In this document: positions 57,723 to 64,000 of the stretch, one piece after another | Layout: each line of letters begins with the position of its first letter | How positions within the stretch are numbered: the first letter of the stretch is position 1 | Assembly: GCA_022376925.1 (NCBI GenBank) | Contig: JAIOJX010000005.1 | Location: 91,299,001 to 91,363,000 of the forward strand | DNA length: 64,000 bases | Reading direction: 5' to 3' | Source of the DNA: Tragulus kanchil | Lineage: Eukaryota; Chordata; Mammalia; Artiodactyla; Tragulidae | Position numbers and translations under genes: made by a program | The notes under the pieces: model-generated | What the model was told of the DNA's origin: nothing | Databases searched by the model: none | What the model saw: the letters and a program-made list of their open reading frames with translations, nothing else

Positions 57723-58555
57723 TCATTAGTGTTTCGATGCCAACTTAGAAGCAAACAAGACTGAGGAATACTTGATTCTTATAGTCTAATTTTGTCTTCT
57801 ACGTTCAAAAGTAAAACCAGCCTCACACCTCACAAGACAGAACAACGGCAAGAAGCAACAGTTCCAAACGTTAAAGGAAGAAAGGATCTTGAGGCACAAA
57901 GTCCAGGCTGGGCGGAGCCTCCATTGAGTTAGAATTAGGAAGGAGGCAGCATCTGGCATGAAATGCTTACTTTACCATTAATGGTAAAAATAATGATGTT
58001 ATGATTGCCTTTACTTTTAGCATGGTTATTAGTCTTAAACGGTTTCTCAGCTATTTGCTTCTGGAGAAAATAAACCGAGTGCTTTTTGATAGGTCAGGAA
58101 CAGTTACTAGAAAAAGAAAAAGTAGGGAAGAAAAATAGTTTACTGGTTAAAGTGAGAGTATGAAGTTGTATTGACGAGGTAACTAGAACATTTGCTCTCT
58201 TGTGAAGGTCTTCAGTGGCCAGCCAATGGAAACTGCATTCGCAAAGGTTGAGGATTATTTTGTCAATTGTTCAATAAATTGGCCTAGACTTATTATTTTT
58301 TCTGCATTATCTGTATCCTGGAGTCAATGCATATTTCTCTTTAGGCTTTGCTTAATTTGTGGTGGCAACTGGTGAATATGTTATTGGCAGTGTAATAAAA
58401 AGGGGAAGAATGCATTTTGACCAGTGTGTTTGGATCACCTTAGAAGGCTTCTGCCTATTTCTACAAACTCCAATTCTGAAGACTGTGAAATAGAGACATT
58501 GCTAAACTGTGGGGGATCACTAGTGTTTTTGTCTTTTAAAAAATTTTTTTTATAC

Positions 58556-58822
58556 ATTTTTTTTGCCACATCTATTGATCTTTTATTTATTTATTTCCAT
58601 CCATCTTTGTTTTTTGGCTTGTGTGGGCTTCACATCACAGTGGCCTCTCTCACTGCAGAGCACCAGCTCTGGGTGCGTGGACTCCAGAGCTCCAGCTCAG
58701 TAGTTGGACACATCAGTCCAGCCGCTCTTTGGCACATGGGATCTTCCCAGGCCAGGGATTGAACTGGCGCCCCCTGCACTGCAAGGCGGTGTCCTCACCC
58801 ACTGGACCACCAGGAAAGCCCC
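58556..58822 (-). mobile_element. CHR-type SINE, second copy (duplication S)
   Basis: Same insertion as 57455-57722 with duplicated flanks. Confidence 0.88.
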
Positions 58823-61065
58823 TCATTAGTGTTTCGATGCCAACTTAGAAGCAAACAAGACTGAGGAATACTTGATTCTTATAGTCTAATTTTGTCTTCT
58901 ACGTTCAAAAGTAAAACCAGCCTCACACCTCACAAGACAGAACAACGGCAAGAAGCAACAGTTCCAAACGTTAAAGGAAGAAAGGATCTTGAGGCACAAA
59001 GTCCAGGCTGGGCGGGAGCCTCCATTGAGTTAGAATTAGGAAGGAGGCAGCATCTGGCATGAAATGCTTACTTTACCATTAATGGTAAAAATAATGATGT
59101 TATGATTGCCTTTACTTTTAGCATGGTTATTAGTCTTAAACGGTTTCTCAGCTATTTGCTTCTGGAGAAAATAAACCGAGTGCTTTTTTTGTGTGGCATT
59201 GAACATAGGGCTTAGTTTAGAGGAACTGTTTCTAATGCCATCAATTTGAAGTCCAGATGAAAGACATTCTAGGCGTCTCACCCAGGCAGCTATATGGCAG
59301 TAAAGGTGTTTTATCTGGAAGATGTGTGAAGCTAGAAAAAAAGTGTAGATACAAAACTGCTTTGTTAGAATTTCAGGTGAGGAAAAGAGATGCTCTGTGT
59401 TTCTGAGTCACCATTCTGCTGATTTCTTTTACAAAGGGAAAAAATGGGACATTCTAGCTTGACACAACTGGAGAGGAAATCAGCTTGATCCAGCTGTCTG
59501 CAGCATCAGAAATGATTGCAGTTGGCTAATCTCTAATTATAGAGTCTCTATTATTGGTGATGTAAGTGACTGAGTCTGTGGTTTGACTTCCATGATCCCT
59601 GTGTTTGTGAAAAGCTGGGATTTTGAGGTAATTATTTTCCCTCTGCATAATAAACTAAAGTTTAAGTTAACTCTTGGGGCAAACATCATTAAGGAGCTAC
59701 AGATGATATTTTTGGTTCCTTTGGCTGATCAGAGTGTGCCCTGACTGTGACATTGGCTGAAACTATATTAAATCCTGTTTCCATGGGATTTGGGCCCAGA
59801 GCGTTCAGCTCTGACGTCCTAAGGTATTTGGAGGGGCCAAGGTCAACATCAGCAATTCTTTGAAATTTTTCAGAGAAAGTTTATTTCTCTGAACCTTCCA
59901 TTGATGCACTGGACCACCAGGAAAGCCCCTCATTAGTGTTTCGATGCCAACTTAGAAGCAAACAAGACTGAGGAATACTTGATTCTTATAGTCTAATTTT
60001 GTCTTCTACGTTCAAAAGTAAAACCAGCCTCACACCTCACAAGACAGAACAACGGCAAGAAGCAACAGTTCCAAACGTTAAAGGAAGAAAGGATCTTGAG
60101 GCACAAAGTCCAGGCTGGGCGGAGCCTCCATTGAGTTAGAATTAGGAAGGAGGCAGCATCTGGCATGAAATGCTTACTTTACCATTAATGGTAAAAATAA
60201 TGATGTTATGATTGCCTTTACTTTTAGCATGGTTATTAGTCTTAAACGGTTTCTCAGCTATTTGCTTCTGGAGAAAATAAACCGAGTGCTTTTTTTGTGT
60301 GGCATTGAACATAGGGCTTAGTTTAGAGGAACTGTTTCTAATGCCATCAATTTGAAGTCCAGATGAAAGACATTCTAGGCGTCTCACCCAGGCAGCTATA
60401 TGGCAGTAAAGGTGTTTTATCTGGAAGATGTGTGAAGCTAGAAAAAAAGTGTAGATACAAAACTGCTTTGTTAGAATTTCAGGTGAGGAAAAGAGATGCT
60501 CTGTGTTTCTGAGTCACCATTCTGCTGATTTCTTTTACAAAGGGAAAAAATGGGACATTCTAGCTTGACACAACTGGAGAGGAAATCAGCTTGATCCAGC
60601 TGTCTGCAGCATCAGAAATGATTGCAGTTGGCTAATCTCTAATTATAGAGTCTCTATTATTGGTGATGTAAGTGACTGAGTCTGTGGTTTGACTTCCATG
60701 ATCCCTGTGTTTGTGAAAAGCTGGGATTTTGAGGTAATTATTTTTCCCTCTGCATAATAAACTAAAGTTTAAGTTAACTCTTGGGGCAAACATCATTAAG
60801 GAGCTACAGATGATATTTTTGGTTCCTTTGGCTGATCAGAGTGTGCCCTGACTGTGACATTGGCTGAAACTATATTAAATCCTGTTTCCATGGGATTTGG
60901 GCCCAGAGCGTTCAGCTCTGACGTCCTAAGGTATTTGGAGGGGCCAAGGTCAACATCAGCAATTCTGAGTTTCAGAGAAAGTTTATTTCTCTAATGGCTT
61001 GGGTTTAGAGAAGATTTCAGCAGAATTACTGCATCTCAACTTTACTCTGAACCTTCCATTGATCA
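58800..61065. repeat. Block-overlap duplication T
   Basis: Copy 1 is 58800-59906 and copy 2 is 59907-61065, offset 1107. Copy 1 lacks about 60 nt shortly before its end (compare 59860-59900 with 60960-61060). Minor run changes: GGCGGGAGCC versus GGCGGAGCC, and a T-run near 59637 versus 60744. Apart from the SINE head, the unit is unclassified. Confidence 0.95.
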
Positions 61066-61154
61066 TTTGCCTTTCTTGCTCTCATTCTTCCACCAGTTCT
61101 GTTTTTGCAGGCTGATTTAGAGAGAAACAAGTGATGAGGTAAATCAGCAGTGTC

Positions 61155-61512
61155 AATGTATTCATCTATTCAGGCTGCTGTAAAAAATTGCATAAACTTA
61201 AATAACAGACATTTATTTCCCACAGTTCTGGAGCCTGAGAAGTCCAAGGTCAATGTGCCGGCCGATTCCTGTTCCTGATTGGAGCCCTCTTCTAACTTGC
61301 AGGTGACTGTCTTCTCCCTGTGCTCTTCCATGAGGGGGAGGGGGAGGGAGAATTTTCTGGTCTTCTCTTTTAAGGACACTAAACCCACCATGAGGATGCC
61401 ACTCTCATGACCTCACCTAAACCTATTTATTTCCAAAGGCCACACTTGCAAATACCATGAGGGTTAGAGCTTCAAAGCATGAACTTTAGGGAGCACAAAT
61501 ATTCAGCCCATG
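61155..61512 (-). mobile_element. MLT1-type LTR (ERVL-MaLR)
   Basis: Antisense and nearly complete: CTATTCAGGCTGCTGTAAAA, ACATTTATTTCCCACAGTTC, TGGAGCCTGAGAAGTCCAAG, AGGATGCCACTCTCATGACC, AATACCATGAGGGTTAGAGC, TTCAGCCCATGG. Single copy. Confidence 0.88.
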
Positions 61513-61514
61513 GT

Positions 61515-61718
61515 GGTTTAGTCGCGAAGTTGTATCTGACTCTTGTGGCCCCACGGACTGTAGCCTTCTAGGCTCCTCTGACCATGGGATTATCCAGGCA
61601 AGAACACTGGAACGGGTTGCCATTTCCTTCTCCAGGGGATCTTCCTGACTCAGAAATCAAACCCAGTTCTCCTGCATTGCAGGCAGATTCTTTACCAACT
61701 GAGCTCCACAGGAAGCCC
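61515..61718 (-). mobile_element. Bov-tA SINE
   Basis: Antisense, full length: TTTAGTCGCGAAGTTGTATC, GGCCCCACGGACTGTAGCC, CTTCTCCAGGGGATCTTCCT, CAGATTCTTTACCAACTGAG, CTCCACAGGAAGCCC. Abuts the MLT1 LTR. Confidence 0.92.
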
Positions 61719-62104
61719 ATAATGAGAGGAAAACTTTGGTTAGTTAGAACTTAAAACTAACTCTCAACATGTCACTTAAAGAGACAAATCACAGATTGTG
61801 ACTTGGCTAAAAGGTATCTTGAGTAGTCCTAAGATGCTCATCCACCCAGATTCAGGTATCATTTTTGTGTTTGGTATCAAGCCATCATGATTAATGCTGG
61901 GAATGTTGCTCAAAACAATGAAAATTCTCGAGTCGACAGTCAATTCAGTATATTTTCTGAACACAGTTATAAACCACAAAAGTTTTCAGTTTGTTTTTAG
62001 AGTGGAAAGATTTTAATTGTAAGCAAACCACAAATTTTATAAAAATGGTATCCTTTTTCCTTAAATATTTTAGCAAGATATTATCTGGCTATTATAAAAA
62101 TATC
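61719..62104. other. Unclassified, non-coding
   Basis: Nothing recognised. Confidence 0.35.
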
Positions 62105-62226
62105 CTGGAGAAGGAAATGAAGCCTACTCCTGTATTCTTGTCTGGAGAATTACATGGACAGAGTTGCCTGGAGGGCTATAGTCCATGGGGTCCCAAAGAG
62201 TCAGTCACGACTGAAGCAATTTAGCA
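62105..62226 (+). mobile_element. Bov-A-type SINE fragment
   Basis: Sense: CTGGAGAAGGAAATGAAGCC, AGAATTACATGGACAGAGTT, GCCTGGAGGGCTATAGTCCA, CCCAAAGAGTCAGTCACGAC. No tRNA-like head. The right half recurs at 63243-63308 through duplication U. Confidence 0.88.
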
Positions 62227-64000
62227 TTATAAAAATACATAATACAACTTCTATTTTGATTTTTCAGATAGCCAATTGTTGGACAAATTTAACTATTCTT
62301 GCCTCCCACACCAATCTGTTATAAAGCAATCACCAATCCTAACTCAGAAAATGTGTCTTTTGCTTGATGCATTAGCAAGCAGAGCCTAAGGCAAGGATTG
62401 AAGTGCTGAAACATTATTTGAGAGGTATATATCTAGGGTGGTAAGGCTGAGGAAGAAGGCAAGAGAGCCAAAGAAATTTGCAATCCTGTGTGACATGATG
62501 CATTTCCACACTGGCTATGATGTCCCAATGAGCCACAAAAAGAAACAGCAAGTCATACAGAAGGCATGCTCACTTATCCTGAAAGACCTTCCAGGAGGGC
62601 TGTGAGGAGGTCATGAGCCTCAAGATGGACAAGGAAGGCAGGTAACCCTCCTGACAGCCTCCTGTCCTCAGTTCCCATGGGTCAGGTTTCACTCTGCAGG
62701 GACTTAACACACCAGATTTCTGTTCCATCAGTCTCCTGGGCAGCTTAGGAAGCTACTGTTTAGCCTTTGCGTCCTCAAAGGCAGGGATAATTTGGCCTGA
62801 GGTCCATATGGACATGGAGGCCTGAGAACTTGACTTACACCTCCCATCTCAGAGCATTTCATGAAGTAGTGGTATGGTCCAGGAGACACCCATTGCCCTA
62901 GGAAAGCAGGGAGCCATCAGCCTGTTGACTGACGTCAGTTCATATAAGGTTCAGCCTGACAAAAAAAACATCCTGCTCTCCAGTTTGAAACTCTGTAACA
63001 GGGAAAATTTAGGAAAAGTAAAAACATAAAAGAAAAATCATGAGAATTATTATTGTTTAGGAAAATAGACCTATTCAGAAACGTTTAGTCATGATCCTCC
63101 ACTGAAACAGAACCAATAGGAGATATCTCTGTCTACATACTTACGTATACAGATTCATTATAAAGAATTGGCATACACAGTCAAGGAAGATGGTAGGTCC
63201 AAAACCTTCAGAGTGTACCAGTGGTACTGGAGACCTACCGAGGAGTTGCCTGGAGGGCTATAGTCCATGGGGTCCCAAAGAGTCAGTCACGACTGAAGCA
63301 ATTTAGCATTATAAAAATACATAATACAACTTCTATTTTGATTTTTCAGATAGCCAATTGTTGGACAAATTTAACTATTCTTGCCTCCCACACCAATCTG
63401 TTATAAAGCAATCACCAATCCTAACTCAGAAAATGTGTCTTTTGCTTGATGCATTAGCAAGCAGAGCCTAAGGCAAGGATTGAAGTGCTGAAACATTATT
63501 TGAGAGGTATATATCTAGGGTGGTAAGGCTGAGGAAGAAGGCAAGAGAGCCAAAGAAATTTGCAATCCTGTGTGACATGATGCATTTCCACACTGGCTAT
63601 GATGTCCCAATGAGCCACAAAAAGAAACAGCAAGTCATACAGAAGGCATGCTCACTTATCCTGAAAGACCTTCCAGGAGGGCTGTGAGGAGGTCATGAGC
63701 CTCAAGATGGACAAGGAAGGCAGGTAACCCTCCTGACAGCCTCCTGTCCTCAGTTCCCATGGGTCAGGTTTCACTCTGCAGGGACTTAACACACCAGATT
63801 TCTGTTCCATCAGTCTCCTGGGCAGCTTAGGAAGCTACTGTTTAGCCTTTGCGTCCTCAAAGGCAGGGATAATTTGGCCTGAGGTCCATATGGACATGGA
63901 GGCCTGAGAACTTGACTTACACCTCCCATCTCAGAGCATTTCATGAAGTAGTGGTATGGTCCAGGAGACACCCATTGCCCTAGGAAAGCAGGGAGCCATC
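62161..64000. repeat. Block-overlap duplication U (right copy cut by window edge)
   Basis: Copy 1 is 62161-63242 and copy 2 starts at 63243 and runs past the window end, offset 1082. The 758 bases of copy 2 that are visible look identical to copy 1. The joint lies inside the Bov-A fragment. The remaining content is unclassified, with no gene recognised. Confidence 0.95.

Larger units (their letters stand above)
57035..59188. repeat. Block-overlap duplication S
   Basis: Copy 1 is 57035-58086 and copy 2 is 58135-59188, offset 1100, with about 48 nt of A/G-rich filler (58087-58134) at the joint. Differences: G-run and T-run changes near 57300 versus 58400, and one substitution nearby (TGTTTTTGG versus TGTGTTTGG). 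Confidence 0.95.

Noticed and set aside
61170..61391. 73-codon minus-strand frame
   Set aside because: Lies within the MLT1 LTR; no retroviral protein is encoded in MaLR LTRs.
1..64000. CRISPR-like or satellite array suggested by repeated spacing near 1.1 kb
   Set aside because: Each repeated unit has different content and occurs two or three times only; there is no common repeat and no short spacer structure.

Overview
The window looks like intergenic or intronic DNA of a ruminant artiodactyl. I see no convincing protein-coding gene and no intact RNA gene. The host call rests on the repeats: a BovB (RTE) LINE, many Bov-tA/Bov-A SINEs, CHR-type tRNA-derived SINEs, ruminant L1 3' ends (L1-BT-like), plus older mammalian layers (L1M, MLT1 MaLR LTRs, a hAT-like DNA transposon). 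All names come from recognising consensus motifs by eye; no repeat library was searched.

The dominant feature is not biological content but layout. Twenty-one direct duplications, each 1.08-1.17 kb long, run through the whole window. Each joins a block to the next so that the last ~1.1 kb of one block is repeated as the first ~1.1 kb of the following one. Block lengths vary from about 1.8 to 7 kb, but the repeated length hardly varies and does not depend on content: unique sequence, LINE, SINE and microsatellite are all duplicated alike. Copies differ mainly by 1-2 nt in homopolymers, and larger differences cluster within about 100 nt of the joints. The simplest reading is a stack of overlapping blocks joined without trimming the overlap, which is an assembly artefact. 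About 22 kb (roughly 35%) of the window would then be redundant and the true locus would be about 42 kb.

Layout: 1-5.0 kb, unique sequence with Bov and CHR SINEs; 5.07-6.75 kb, an apparent retrocopy of an ERV transcript (minus) and a solo LTR (plus); 6.8-19.1 kb, mostly unclassified sequence with a CA microsatellite, a hAT fragment and Bov-tA; 19.8-29.6 kb, L1 3' UTR pieces and a long antisense L1; 29.65-33.1 kb, an old sense L1 split by an antisense BovB that itself holds a CHR SINE and an L1-BT 3' end; 34.7-36.9 kb, hAT fragment and a SINE inserted within a SINE; 37.6-40.0 kb, an antisense L1 split by a young L1 with 152-bp flanking direct repeats; 40.0-44.0 kb, unclassified sequence with a tRNA-Arg-like fragment; 44.0-50.3 kb, L1 3' UTR, Bov-tA, MLT1 and CHR; 50.3-54.7 kb, CHR, L1-BT and Bov-tA with a CTCF-like motif; 55.4-56.95 kb, Bov-tA and a large imperfect palindrome split by a CHR SINE; 57-64 kb, CHR, MLT1, Bov-tA/Bov-A and unclassified sequence.

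No new gene system is evident. The items most worth a second look are the block-overlap pattern, the 152-bp direct repeats around the young L1, the 56-kb palindrome, the A-tailed ERV retrocopy lacking U5, and the tRNA-Arg-like fragment.
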